Positions 1-12,000 of a DNA stretch of 64,000 nucleotides are shown in pieces. A model generated the notes under the pieces. The model searched no databases. It was not told the origin of the DNA and saw only the letters and a program-made list of their open reading frames with translations. Source of the stretch: Asterias rubens (lineage: Eukaryota; Echinodermata; Asteroidea; Forcipulatida; Asteriidae); the NCBI RefSeq assembly GCF_902459465.1, contig NC_047082.1:3286001-3350000 (forward strand), in the 5' to 3' direction. The position numbers and the translations under genes are program-made. The first letter of the stretch is position 1. Each line of letters begins with the position of its first letter.

Positions 1-556
1 GCATCGTAGTTACATGTACACGTTTGTATTTTACACAATTTGACAACCAGATTTAAGCATGGAGCTATATGATATATATAAGATTAAACTAGCAACGAAT
101 TCGCCCAGGTTAATAGATGAGATTGACGGGTGGATAATTATACGGACCCCTAATCACGGTTAGAAGTTTTACGAATTGTGTGTGTGTTTCTTCATGCATT
201 GCAGTGTGGTTGGGAAAATATAAATTAGAAACTCAACCTGACATATCCCATAAATTGGTCCAATCCACTCCGTATTCTAGTTCAGTTTTGAATAGCATTC
301 ATTATGAAATATGGACTTCTGAAAAAGCCGAGACGAACACAGTGAAACAACAAACTATGGACAAGCACTCATACTGTCATTGCAACCCCGACAATCACAA
401 TTATTCAATTTGGAAACAAAACTCAATTAGTGATACAGATTGGACCAATTTATGGGGCTATACACACTGTACATTCTTATCCCGATTCGATTCACAACAC
501 TCAAACACTCATAAGAAAGACAATCATAAAATCTTAACAGCAAAATGTTCACTTAC

Positions 557-741
557 CAAGCTATATCCACATCAATTCCCACCACTTGATAAAGTCATGG
601 GTTCCCAGAAAAGAGTAATTCCAACAAGTCCTCGCAGTCCAAGCACAGTTTCTTCACTGTTTTCACCATGTGCGTTCTCTTCGCTGACCAAAACATACAT
701 TGACCTTTTACAGCCAGTTACTTTCAGTCGAAGGTAAAAAT
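557..741 (-). CDS. Unidentified 3'-terminal coding exon
   Basis: On the minus strand a strong acceptor (TTTGCCCCTTCAG) opens an exon at 741. Only one of its three frames is open. It gives 55 residues with protein-like composition, including RLKVTGCKRSMYVLVSEEN and LGLRGLVGITLFWEPMTL, then TGA at 574-572. A consensus donor (CTTG|GTAAGT) follows 15 nt after the stop at 557, which would be a 3' UTR intron. The upstream exons should lie at higher coordinates between here and 5.8 kb, but none was found with confidence. I do not recognise the family. Confidence 0.45.
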
Positions 742-1659
742 CTGAAGGGGCAAATTTACAACAGCACTCACTAAAATCCTGAAATTATTGTTTGTTTGTA
801 ACATCCTTGAATAAACCGTTAGAATGTAAGGTCTATAACTATTTATTTGATGCAAAGAGTTCGTTTTAAATGACATACAAAGATGGTTATGAAATATTAC
901 ACACCAGTTGAGTAAGTACCATACCCACTAATTATAATGGTTTAGTCCAGCCAGTGAGGCCAGTGTGATTTGCATAACAAAAGAAAACCAGGAGTTCCAC
1001 GCCCAGCAAAAGTGAAAAGTAAATGTCGTCTGCTCACAGATATGAAGGGATGCACGGGGCGTTTTCCAAACTTCGGTTTGTGAATGCTCCGGATTCTGTT
1101 TGATTTTTTAAATACCGTGTAATATGTACACTGCTCAAAAAATGATGACGGAACCACAGCTGTAGTTTGGGAAAAGGCCCAGGGGTTTCAATGCACATTC
1201 ATTGGCGATCAACCGGGAGCCAGAGGCGGGGCTGCTTTTTTGAATTTATATAACACCCAAGCAGATCCTTGTCATTTGATTGGAGGATATTTTTGTTATG
1301 TGATAGCTAGGAGGTTATATAAAACAAACAATAAATGATTTTCATTCATGAAAGCTGGAATGTTCCATTCGACTCGGCTCTTTGAAAAGAACATTCCATC
1401 TTTTACAACTCGTGAAAATATTCGCACCATAGCACTCATAAACATTCATTATTTGTATAATATTTCCACGTTCTTTGAAATAAAATAAGAAAACATTTAC
1501 AGTGACATTTATTGAATCTATTTTATTTGTTTAATGTTACATTATCTGTAGTATATTCTTGTTAAATTTTAAAGTTCACAATCAGTCTTTTAGTACAAGT
1601 TCCACATATATATTGTCCTGTTTCCTTCGTTTGTTATAGTCTAGCATGGTTAGTGGTAC

Positions 1660-2022
1660 AGTGGTTAGTGGTTCTGTAGCCATTAACTCTGACGGGTATC
1701 AATCACAACCTGCCACAGTAGGAATTCAAACAAGGAAATCCTCTGCAACCTCATTTCTTCACCCCACAACAAAGAAAGACTGTTATAAATTCTCATTCTT
1801 ACCAAGAACCATGGCCGAATGGAACCTTCTCCCTGTAAACGTTCGCAAATCCCCTACTATAGACACTTTCAAGACAAGACTAACTGACATGCATATGTCT
1901 ACCTTTATTCGGGGGCCCACTACTAATCCACTACTAGCCACCACGCGCCTGCACCATTGATATCCCGATAGTGGAGTTTGTGTGCAGTACCATACAGATA
2001 CAGATACAGATACAGATACATG
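1660..2022 (+). mobile_element. CR1/L2-like non-LTR retrotransposon, 3' end only
   Basis: An open frame in the plus direction contains YKFSFLPRTMAEWNLLP followed by a FKTRLT motif. This is the characteristic C-terminal end of reverse transcriptases of the CR1/L2/Crack type. The block is followed by a short 3' UTR and ends in ACAGAT repeats (about 1995-2021), as expected for the microsatellite 3' tails of these elements. The RT catalytic region is absent, so this is a 5'-truncated dead copy. Confidence 0.75.
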
Positions 2023-2060
2023 GTAGGACTTTATACGAGCTGTTTTGACTCTCAAAAGGA

Positions 2061-2614
2061 GTGCCCATTTCATAGAATCGCTTTAAGACATTAGACACTA
2101 TGCGTAATTGTCCAAGACCAGTCTTCTCACTTGGTGTATTTCAACATGCATAAAATAACAAACCTGTGGAAATTTGAGCTCAATTGGTCGTCAAAGTCGT
2201 GAGATAATAATGAAAAGGAAAAATAAACACCCTTGTCACACGAAGTTGTACGCTTTCAGATGCTTGATTTCGAGACCTCAAAATCTAATTTTGGGGTCTC
2301 AAAATCAAATTCGTGGAAAATTACTTCTTTCTCAAAAACTGTGTTACTTCAGAGGGAGCTGTTTCTCACAATATTTGCTTGTTACCAAGTAAGGTTTTAT
2401 GCTAATAATTATTTTGAGCAATTACCAACGGTGTCCACTGCCTTTAAGCTGAAAATATTGCTTAACAATTGTCTGCTAAGCAAAAATGAGCAGGTTACCA
2501 GTCACAAACTGTACATATGGTATGATAGTCGGGCTGGTAACCTTTTTCTGGTAAGCACATTTTTGTTGTACTCGGCTACTTTTAGCGCTTAAGCAGTTCT
2601 TTGAAACTGGGCCC
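2061..2614. mobile_element. MITE family B copy, interrupted by a TTAA MITE
   Basis: The ends CCCATTTCATAGAATCGCTT (left) and GCAGTTCTTTGAAACTGGGC (right) match the inverted termini of the element at 24236-24449. Between them a complete TTAA MITE (2087-2443) has inserted, flanked by TTAA on both sides. Removing it restores the expected family B sequence with a single TTAA. The remaining internal part includes GCTAAGCA and GGTTACCAG motifs shared with the other copies. Confidence 0.7.
2087..2443. mobile_element. TTAA-target MITE (family A), copy 1
   Basis: The termini resemble AGGCAGTGGACACTATTGG in inverted orientation and the element is flanked by TTAA. Its centre is a palindrome built around GATTTCGAGACCTCA. 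Full-length copies occur at 4660-5038, 7999-8323, 9981-10333 and 50292-50672. The TTAA duplication suggests mobilisation by a piggyBac-type transposase; no transposase gene is present in the window. Confidence 0.8.
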
Positions 2615-3034
2615 AGTCGTGTAACAACTCTTAGACTATTAGATTATATCTACATTATCAAAAAATTTAAATTTTATTTTGTCATATTTATTAATGTGAC
2701 ATAACATTCTTCATTGATATCTATAGCCTTTGAGGAATACTTTACAAGGGTCAAAACGTGTAACCATTACAACATATTTGTGTACACTGATACCCATTTA
2801 ATGGCACTGCATACAGCAAAAGTTTTATAAATGGTGAATATAACCAATCAGTGCTAATTTGGTCCTGTTCTTGACACTACAGCTGTGAAACTACTTATTC
2901 TATTTAAAAACAGACTCCCTTTTTTATACTTAATGGCAAATAATTTCAAAAAGGCAATTTATGGCCTAAAGAACACTGGTTATACCTTGACCCATATAGA
3001 AAAATGGTGCCTAGTTCCTGTGGAATACTAATAA

Positions 3035-3125
3035 TAATAAGAACCCGTTTTTATATAGCGCGTTTCACACCCAGAGGGTATCCCAAAGCGCTTCACATTA
3101 TTACTCCTGGTGACTGGGCCTTAAA
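3035..3125. repeat. Short dispersed repeat fragment
   Basis: The stretch ATATAGCGCGTTTCACACCC to TATCCCAAAGCGCTTCAC resembles the widespread AGCGC-rich tail found in many invertebrate SINEs. Only this copy is seen in the window, so the assignment rests on recalled similarity. Confidence 0.35.
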
Positions 3126-3599
3126 TCACTCCTTAAAGACCTGCTTGAACGAAAATGTCAAGTCGTGAACTTTGCTGAATTCCACTTCAAATGTTTTCGA
3201 TGAATAAGGAAATCGAGTCATATGATTATAAATAGGTTTCAATTGTGTAAAAAACAATCATTTTGTATGCCCTTGTCCAGAGCTTTTCTGTGAGATTTGC
3301 GAAAAGCCCCGTTACGTAATCACTCTCAAAACGTCATAAGTAGATAAAGCCGCTTTGTTGCAGCGTGGATGTATAACAAAGCAAACTCCCACAAATGACG
3401 TCAGCGGCATTGTCCTTTTACGCCCGCTCTCAACGGCAGAAGTGTTTTTAGTTTTTCAAAAAACCTTTAGGTAGGGGCCTGATTTTTTAATCGATAATTA
3501 CGAAAAGATCAGAAGTGTACACATATCAAAATTACATTAAAATGGTGAACAAGTGCATTATAAACAAGTAAAAATACCATTTCTGTTGAAAACATTCCG

Positions 3600-3868
3600 C
3601 TCAGGTAGCTGTTTAAACCGTCTCAGCTCCCTGGTGGGGAGTATGCAGCCTGTGCAACATTAATATATATGCGCTACTCGGCTAAATCAATCACAAGAAC
3701 CATCTCTGCCGTCACAGGTACCCATTTACCCCTGGGTGGAGAGAAGCAATTATAGTTAAGTGTCTTGCTCAGGGACACAAGTGTCACGACCGGGATTCGA
3801 ATCCACACTCTGCTGAACAAAAGCACCAGAGCTTGAGTTCGGTGCTCTTATCCGCTCGACCACGACAC
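3600..3868 (-). mobile_element. tRNA-Leu-derived SINE
   Basis: On the minus strand, 3868-3781 folds as a class II tRNA-like head. GTGTCGT pairs with GTGACAC in the acceptor stem (two wobbles), the anticodon position reads CAA, there is a long variable arm (TGCT...AGCA), and the B box is GATTCGAATCC. The anticodon and T stems contain mismatches, so it is a SINE head or pseudogene rather than a working tRNA. The tail carries the common SINE motif GAGCAAGACACTTAAC and a GGTAAATGGGTACCTG block, and runs to about 3600. Confidence 0.6.
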
Positions 3869-3879
3869 CCTAGTGCCAA

Positions 3880-4085
3880 GGAAAGGGGCTACGTAACACT
3901 GGTTCTTTGGGGCTACGGCTCATTTGTGCCTAGGTGCTACGGCACACTTGTGCCTAGGGGCTACGGAACACTTGTGCCTGGCCCTGTGGAACCTTTGGAA
4001 CCTGCCTGGCCCTGGGAGCTATGGAACACTAGTGCCTAGGGGCTATATGGAGCACTGGTTGTCAAAGGGCTACAAAACACTTAAT
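3880..4085 (+). repeat. Minisatellite, about 23-bp degenerate unit
   Basis: Roughly eight imperfect copies of GGGGCTACGGAACACTTGTG plus a CCTA spacer follow one another, with a divergent central part. The array abuts the SINE at 3600-3868. The short open frames across it are by-products of the repeat. Confidence 0.6.
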
Positions 4086-4659
4086 CGGGAACTGGATCTA
4101 CTCCCGATATGATTTAAATTGTCATTTTAACAGAATAACCATGATAGATAATTGCTGACTGATCATGGGCAACATAAGTCTTATCAATGTAAGAAAACTA
4201 CCACCTCTCAAAAGAGATTCGCAGCAATATCGACCATTGATTTCTTTCTCTGTGTCAGTAAAACCAAAATTACACTATTATTATTATTGACAGCCAAAAG
4301 CATAAAACCTAATAACAAATAAAGCAGCAATCTTCAGGATGCAAAAGTCCCTAAAAGTTCAAAATCTTGTTAATGCTTTAACTTTTTACGATTATTAATA
4401 ATCACTACTCAGCAGCAACTTCTATGAAAAAAACCTTTGACATGAAACATAGCAGCTACAATCATTGTGATAATTACATAGTAATGTAGGCCCTACAAAA
4501 AAAGAAGCATACAGTTAGGCAAACCTGTTTACAAACGACCATGTAAAATGTCGTCTTGGGACAGCGCTAGTGACAGCTCTATTCAGAAATGGGTGAAAAG
4601 AAAACTGTGCACCTGCATTAAACTAACGAAAACATCTTAGGAGACAAAATTAAGCTTAA

Positions 4660-5038
4660 AGGCAGTGGACACTATTGGTAATTACTCAAAATAATTATTA
4701 GCATAAAACCTTACTTAGTGACGAGTAATGGGGAGAGGTTGATGGTATAAAACATTGTGAGAAACGGCTCCCTCTGAAGTGACATAGTTTTCGAGAAAGA
4801 AGTAATTTTCCACGAATTTGATTTCGAGACCTCAGATTTAGAATTTGAGGTCTCGAAATCAAGCATCTGAACGCACACAACTTCGTGTGACAAGGGTGTT
4901 CCTTTCTTTCATAGTTATCTCGCAACTTGGATGACCAATTGAACTCAAATGTTCACAGGTTGGTTAGTTTATGCATATGTTGAGATACAGCAAGTGAGAA
5001 GACTGGTCTTTGACAATTACCAATAGTGTCCAGTGTCT
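4660..5038. mobile_element. TTAA-target MITE (family A), copy 2
   Basis: A full-length copy flanked by TTAA at 4656-4659 and 5039-5042, with inverted ends AGGCAGTGGACACTATTGG and AGACACTGGACACTATTGG. The central palindrome around GATTTCGAGACCTCA is well preserved. Orientation is opposite to the copy at 2087. Confidence 0.8.
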
Positions 5039-5309
5039 TTAATATATATTTGGTGTGCAGTAACACCATGTGTGTATCTACTTGCCAGGTAGATTATGTT
5101 CTTTTAAGAACCCTTTCTTGCTTTATATTCTACTACCGGCAGAGGAGATTTTTTGAATTCTTTGCAACAGCTTCATAAAATGTTCATAAAATCTTGATAT
5201 CTTCAATACCTCTGCACAGCATTGTCACCTCAAAAAGAAAACATCATTGAGCGAAGAAAAAGGCCTGCTTTATACAAAAAGCGCAATATGCTTTATATGC
5301 ACACTCAGA

Positions 5310-5757
5310 ACAGTCACGATGCTTTGTCCTTCAAATGGGACGTAAAGCCGTTGGTCCAATGTGTTGTGTAATGCACATAAAATAACCCAGTGCACTTATC
5401 AAAAAAGAGAAGGGGTTGGCCTTGGTGTTCCTGGTTTAATTGGCAGCATATTGCGCCACAGCACCTTGTAGACCATTACATGATGCTAGCCGTCGATTTC
5501 ACCAAACTTAGGATTAATCTAAGGACTTAGGACGAGTAAAGTTCCGTATACATAGACGTAGAACGCATTGAACCCATCCTAAGTTAGGAGGGGGTTACTC
5601 ATCCAAACTCGAGTTAGGATTCATCCTAGCGTTTCGTGAAATCGGCTGCAGGTCTCATAACTCAAATCTAGTCCCACATACCTTGCAGGAAAATACTGAA
5701 TGTTAAAGCGCCTTGAGCATCACAGAGTGACGGATATACGCACTATATAATAAGCCA
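5310..5757 (+). mobile_element. SINE-like repeat tail broken by a foldback MITE
   Basis: The segment with GTAAAGCCGTTGGTCC and AGAGAAGGGGTTGGCC matches 25780-25915 closely. At about 5493-5650 it is interrupted by a palindromic element with ends GATTTCACCAAACTTAGGA and GTTTCGTGAAATC. The SINE tail resumes at about 5650 and ends in GCACTATATAA. It lies directly downstream of the TRAPPC12 stop codon. Confidence 0.6.
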
Positions 5758-5810
5758 TAAACACATTAATAAAATCTTCAATACCTCTGCACGGCATCGT
5801 CACCTCGCTT

Positions 5811-6053
5811 TCATAACATCTTTAAGCAGTCTTTATTAAAACCATCTCCTTTGAGTTGATTGACCATTCCTAGTAACGCCTGTTTCTTTTGCGTACTACG
5901 AGACGAATCCAGTTCATAGAGTGTGCACAGATTGAAGAGAAGACCTTCGTCTAGGTATTTAGTGGGGTTACCGTGAACCAACTTCTCCAAAAGAGATAGA
6001 GCTTCTTTTAGTTTTCCCATGTACAGCAGACAGACGGACTGGTTGTTTATTGC
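5811..6053 (-). CDS. TRAPPC12: TRAPPC12 terminal exon (last TPR and conserved C-terminus)
   Basis: This is the last coding exon, 80 residues plus TGA. It opens after a TTTGGACAG acceptor with AINNQSVCLLYMGKLKEAL, a TPR helix pair typical of the TRAPPC12 C-terminus. It continues through the family signature LFNLCTLYELDSSRSTQKK and ends CLKML. The upstream open frame to 6095 is intron read-through. A SINE-type repeat broken by a small foldback MITE begins within 60 bp of the stop codon, so the 3' UTR probably runs into repeat sequence. No clear polyadenylation signal was identified. Confidence 0.93.
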   Translation of the reverse strand, partial: AINNQSVCLLYMGKLKEALSLLEKLVHGNPTKYLDEGLLFNLCTLYELDSSRSTQKKQALLGMVNQLKGDGFNKDCLKML

Positions 6054-9000
6054 CTGTCCAAACAAAAGTCCAAACAAAAATTTATCAATAAGCAATTTGT
6101 GTGTTAGGTTTAGATATTGACGTGCTTGATCAAAAGTTCACACTTGAATTTCTCAGACTATTAAGACAATGGGTGCGTTCGATTAGCTTCCCTGTGTCGA
6201 CCACACGGTGCTCACTCGAGTGAGCCCCTGACAAGAGCTAATCGAACGATCACTCACCCTCTCGTGGTGATGTCATGAACCTGGGGCCAGCCCCAAGTAA
6301 CCCACTCCACAAGCAGGGCACTTGGGGGCCAACCCGGGTGAGCCCCTGGAAACGTTCCGGGGGCAAACCGAGGCTGACCCAGGGAAGCTAATTGAATGCA
6401 CCCATAGTCACATGATTAGGGGGGCAAGCTTTTGCGTAGTTTTGTAAGAGACGGTGAACACCCATACACAATTCTGAAAGGATGTGTATGACACAATGGT
6501 ACCAGGGTTTGCTCATCTGGAGGTTGCTATACAAAAGCTTGCCCCAAACCATTTGACACAGAAACTGTCTCTGTAGTCTGAGGAATTCAAATGTAAGCGG
6601 TGAATTGTGACTAAGCAAGTCATTGTACCAGACATTAATCAAACGGAGAGTTTTTTTTTTAGTATTGGTATAATTCAGGGTTTGCCCTTGACTTATTCAA
6701 ATACTAGCCACAATCCCGGCCAAAATGCTTGGGCCACCCTTTCCTGACGTTATATACATCAGTTCTCTGTGCACTTCCCATTCACAACATTCGTCCCCCG
6801 CCCCCCGCCCCCCGCTCAATGTTGACTGTAACTCTGAACTCGGCAAATGGAACCAACATTGAAAGGGGGCAGGGGGGGCCCAACGAGATATGGCAGCATG
6901 AACAGCTAGCTTGTCACTTTACTAGTCCATCGGTTCTGTCCCTAGTCCATATTTCAACACTGAACTTGCCAGTCAGACCTCTCGGAGAGAATACTGACTG
7001 GTCCTCAGATCAGGTGTTTTAACTGGCATTTGGCCAGTAGATCACTGTTAAGGGAGTTGTGGCTGCACCATGAGTATGACTTTCCTCACCTTAAAGTTTT
7101 CAGGATCAATCTTCAATACTTCATCAAAATACTTTCTTGCTTCAGGGTACTGGTTCTGTGCCATTTGCATGAAGGCTCTGTGAAAAAGGAAAGGAAATAT
7201 TGTTTATTGTCAATTATCAGTGTACTTATAAATCCACAAGTACCTTTTTAGATGATATTCGAACCCAAGAACTACCAAGGAAGGTAGTTATCTATTGGGG
7301 TATGTTCAGACAGCGTACTAAGTTAGACCCGAACCGGTTTAACTTTTACGAGCAGCGGGGGGTGGTCGTAAAAATAAAATCCCCTTGTGTTCAGATCCGG
7401 TTTATCTTTAGTTTTAAGAGGTCATAGCAAACGCGATCCCGTTACTCTAACATCTGTTTATTGTCCTGTTCATTGGTCACCGTGTGTTTACGTAATGATT
7501 ACGGAGGTCAATAGGTCGTCTGTTGTGAGTTAAACCGGATGTGGTCTTTTTTATTCTGTCCACAAACAGTGGTAAAAGATAAACCTGAAGCGGTCTAAAG
7601 ATAAACCCCCTCCCTGGACGGTTTATCTTTTGTGGGTTGAACTCGATTCGGACTAACTTTAGAACCGTTCAGACACACAGAGTTGAACTCGATCGAGTTG
7701 AACCATGAGTTAATACAATAGGATGATCTTAAGGCAAAAGGCCACTCACTTATTCATGAGGATGATTGCTTTTGATGAGATGCTATCGTTTCCGTGGTAG
7801 CTGTTCTCTGCCCTTGTGAATGCTTCCTGTGCAGATTTCAGATCACCCAGCTGTGTCAAAAAAAATGATAACGGAATCCAAATTCAAAAGTCAGGAACAA
7901 TGTAGAAATGGAAAACCACATGCAATCTATATCATAATTCTATAAGGCACTGGACCCTATTGGTACTATTCAAAGCAATTGTTAGCATAAAAACTTAAAG
8001 ACACTGGACGCTATTGGTAAATGTCAAAGACCAGTCTTTTCACTTGCTGTATCTCAACATGCATAAAATAACAAACCTGTGAAAATTTGAGCTCAAAAGG
8101 TCATCAAAGTTGCAAGATAATAATGAAGGAAAAAACACCCTTGTCACACAAAGTCTTGAAATCAAATTCGTGGAAAATTACTTTTTTCTTGAAAACTACA
8201 TTTCTTCAGAGGGAGCCGTTTCTCACAATGTTTTATACTATCAACTTCTCCCCATTACTCGTTACCAAGAAAGGTTCTATGCTAATAATTATTTTGAGTA
8301 ATTACCAATAGTGTCCACTGGCTTTAATCTGTAACGAGCAATGAATAGCTGTTGATATTGGTATAAAACATTGTGAGAAACGGTTCATTCAAAAGTAACA
8401 TAGTTTTTTAGAAAGAGGTTATTTCTCACGAAATAGCCCTGTTATAATTAGGCATCTGATAGCAAAACAATTTGTGCCACAAGGTTTTTTTTCTTTCATT
8501 ATTCTCTTTTAACTTCAATGACCAATTGAGTCCAAATTTTGACAGGTTTATTATTTTATGCATGTTGGGATACACCACGTGGGAATACTGCTCTTTGACA
8601 ATTACCAAATATGTCCAGTGTCATAAAGGGGCTGTGCATAGAGTTATATATAAGAACTAGAGCGCACACTGGTGATGCTTCTCGCACAAACGCGACGGGA
8701 CCGCAAGGAGACACGCGCGCGCCATTCTGTACGGGCGTTGAATATGAAACACACGTTGGAGTTTGTGTTTATTGAACGCTACGCGATGCTGTTTTGTCAA
8801 CTTACAAAATGGCCGCACAAACACACGCTGTGCGATGCCAGTTTTGTCAACTTAGGAAATGGCCGCCTACACACGCCGGGTCGCATATATAGGCCAGTGC
8901 GCCCTCTAGTTCTTATATATAACTCTATGGGGCTGTGTCATCATGATCAAAGCAGGCCTGTGTCTGTGCATAAAACTATGAACTCTCACTAAGCCTGCCC

Positions 9001-12000
9001 GGTACCACGGTATTCAACAATCCATTACCTCCCGCCTTCTCACTATAGTGTCACTGGTTCCCTTCTGCGCACTACGTATGTTAACATGGAACAGGCTATT
9101 GGGACCATAGGCTGGTTCCAAATGGTCGAATACAGTGGTCAACCATTGGTCGACCAGCCTGGGTTCCAGTTAAAAAAGTCAACATTTACATGTAGTTAAC
9201 CATGGTGCACACTCAAACTTTGCTGTAGAAATGTGACATCAGTGAGAAGAAACTCACCTGTAGAAATATTCGTCCGATACCAGACAATAAACTGCTCTCA
9301 TTCTTAGCATCTTTGATCACTAGCTTCTCATACACAGCGACTGACTGTTTGAAGTCCTGGACGCGAAAAAAAGAAAAGACAAACTCATTAAATATAAATG
9401 GAAATGCTTATTTTTTTTTTAAAGCAACAAATGCATATAGATGGATTGGACTAAGCGTCATCGACCACCATATTTGATGAAATGTGTACGTGACAAGACT
9501 ATCATTGGCTGAAAGTTGTGCGCAGCGAGTAAACGCATGCACTTTTCCACATGGTGGTCGATGACGCTTAGTGCAATCTATTTGTACGACATCTCCGTTT
9601 GATGGTGGAACATTTCTTAAGCCGCATCTGTGATACACGAAGTGTGGGCCTTGGACATACTGTTTACCGAAAGGGTCCAATGGCTTTTATGTCAGAGCAT
9701 TTCTTACCTTCATTGAAAGCAGGCAGTTTCCGATTGAATACATCATCCGGACTTCTCTAGACATCCACAAGTCAACAGATGCTGAAAATAAAAGTCAAAT
9801 CATAAATTTTTCTTATGTCTTTTTCCAGAGAAAGAAAGACATTCTTGGTTCTGCTTAGATCAGAATTCTGTGCATACAAATATCATTTACAGAATTAGGT
9901 CAAAACCTTTATCCTAGTTGTGCAAGTGAAGAGTGCTAAGCAACAAATCCTTGCTGACCTGTGAAATATACTTATGTTAAAGGCACTGTACATGTTTGGT
10001 AATTGTCAAAGACCAGTGTCTCACTTGGTGTATCCCAATATAAGCATAAAATAACAAGCCTGTGAAAATTTGGGCTCAATTGGTCATCAAAGTTGCGAGA
10101 AAATGATGAAAGAAAAAACACCCTTGTTGGACGAATTTGTGTGCTTTCAGGTGGGAATAAAAGACTTCTAGCTAGAAGTAGTGAGAAATTACCTCTTACT
10201 CAAAAACTACGTTACTTCAGAGGGAGCCATTTCTCACAATGTTTTATACTATCAACAGCTCTCCAATACTGGTTACCAAGTCAGTTTTTAAGTTAATATT
10301 TGTTTTGAGTAATTACCAAATGTGTACCTTCCCTTAAAGTGCAGTGCAGGTCTGAGCCAAATTCCAAAAAGCCTGTAAGCACAGACAAATCTTGCTTCAT
10401 AAAATGAGAACTTAGTTATTCATTGGCTTCGCAAGCAGTCTCACCTTGTCTGTTTTCTTCTGTGAGTTCAATCTCTGTTCCATACTCACTCAAACCACAC
10501 TCCAAATGGTACAGGATCTGAACGAAAATCAAAATGGTACAAGTTTAAATTCAAGCTATCATTTAAGTCTGGTTGTGAAGCCAATGGTTCTCTGGAAAAG
10601 CAAACTTAATCCTTTTACTAACCAAGAACTCAACGGAGAGAAGACATGGAAGAAAGTTTCAGTTTTAGATGTGGGAGGAAAAACCAATAAAATTATTCCA
10701 GAGAAAACCCACACAATCAAGTAGAGATTGAAAACCCAATCCCAAAAGTGCCCCTGGCAGGTTTTGAACAGGGGTCCTACAGGTGGAAGGTGAGGAAAAA
10801 ACCCACTATGCCAACCCGGTATAAGATCTGAAAGTAAACCAATATGTCATCATGTATTCAGTGGTTGGGTTTCTTGTCTCTAGGCGGTAGTGGGTTTTTT
10901 CAGCCTCTATATCTCTACCGATCACGTCGAGGTAGTTGAGTGGTCGAGGTACTCTATTAGGGCACGGCAGTCTCCAATATAACTCGTCAGGAATGACCTG
11001 GTCTTTGGCACCAAAGCAGTGACCTGCTAAGTGGACTCTGCTTTGAGCAACAGTAGCAGAGATTGGAGGAATGTCTCCGTAGATCTGTTCTTTGGTCTTG
11101 TGCTCACGCCATGTTTTTTCCCCGTCTACTTAAACTCAGAAGCAATGAGTAGGAACGGGAATCATCAAAGCTTAATCATCCCTTCATCATCCAACAAGTT
11201 GCCGATTAAATTTGATGAAAAGAGACAAAAGTTTGGAGTGCTGTCTCTAATGTCACTCGCAGCTACTGTTTATGCAAAAAAAATATGTTACTTCAGAGGG
11301 TGTCGTTTCTCACAATTTTTGTTTTACTATGTTGTCTCAAGTTCTGGTCACATCACTTGTGTCCTTAATTAAGAAAATCAAATTAAAATTGTTTTTCACT
11401 GGGAGTAAAAAGGTACCTCTGTGGGTATTGACCCCATTTTTTGTAGATGCCACGGTAAAGCCTGGTTCATACTTCCTGCGAATCGATACAAATTTTGACT
11501 TTGAATGAATTCGCAATGAATTATTCGCATCAGTTGTAATGTGCTCAACTCCTGCGAAACATTTGCAGCTAAAACAGGGCTGTGACGTCAAAATTTGTAT
11601 CGCAATCGCAGGAAGTATGGACCGGGCTTTATCTTCAATGTGATAAAGGAATCTTCCATTACCTTGGAGGTGATATCCAGTATGTGATACAGTCTATTGA
11701 GTGAATCCTGGTGCTTTCCAAGGTACAGCGGCAGCTCAGCGTGAAGCACACGTAACGAAAAGGGTACCATACTACCTGAAGTGGATAACAGTACAAATAT
11801 TTATATTTGGTTTGCGGAAACACCATTCAATAACATCTACTTTACATTGTTTAAGTGTTTTTATAGACCCCTTGCACTGATGTCACTCACAGCTACTGCT
11901 TATGCAAAAAGGTACATTACTTCAGAGGGAGCCGTTTCTCACAATGTTTTACACTATCCCAGGTCAAAATTCCAGTTGAACCTAGTTAACTGGGGTCAAC

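Noticed and set aside
180..737. 185-codon plus-strand ORF
   Set aside because: No recognisable domain and a low-complexity translation. The minus strand of its 3' part carries a better supported exon (741-557).
942..1157. Coding-looking segment on either strand near 950-1080 (for example CDLHNKRKPGVPRPAK on the plus strand)
   Set aside because: No convincing splice sites on both sides and no recognised family; may be chance.
1200..1260. Promoter with GC box (AGGCGGGGCT) and TATATAA
   Set aside because: No downstream transcript or exon could be attached; the words are too short to support a call.
3781..3868. Functional tRNA-Leu (CAA) gene
   Set aside because: Mismatches in the anticodon and T stems and attachment to a SINE tail argue for a SINE head.
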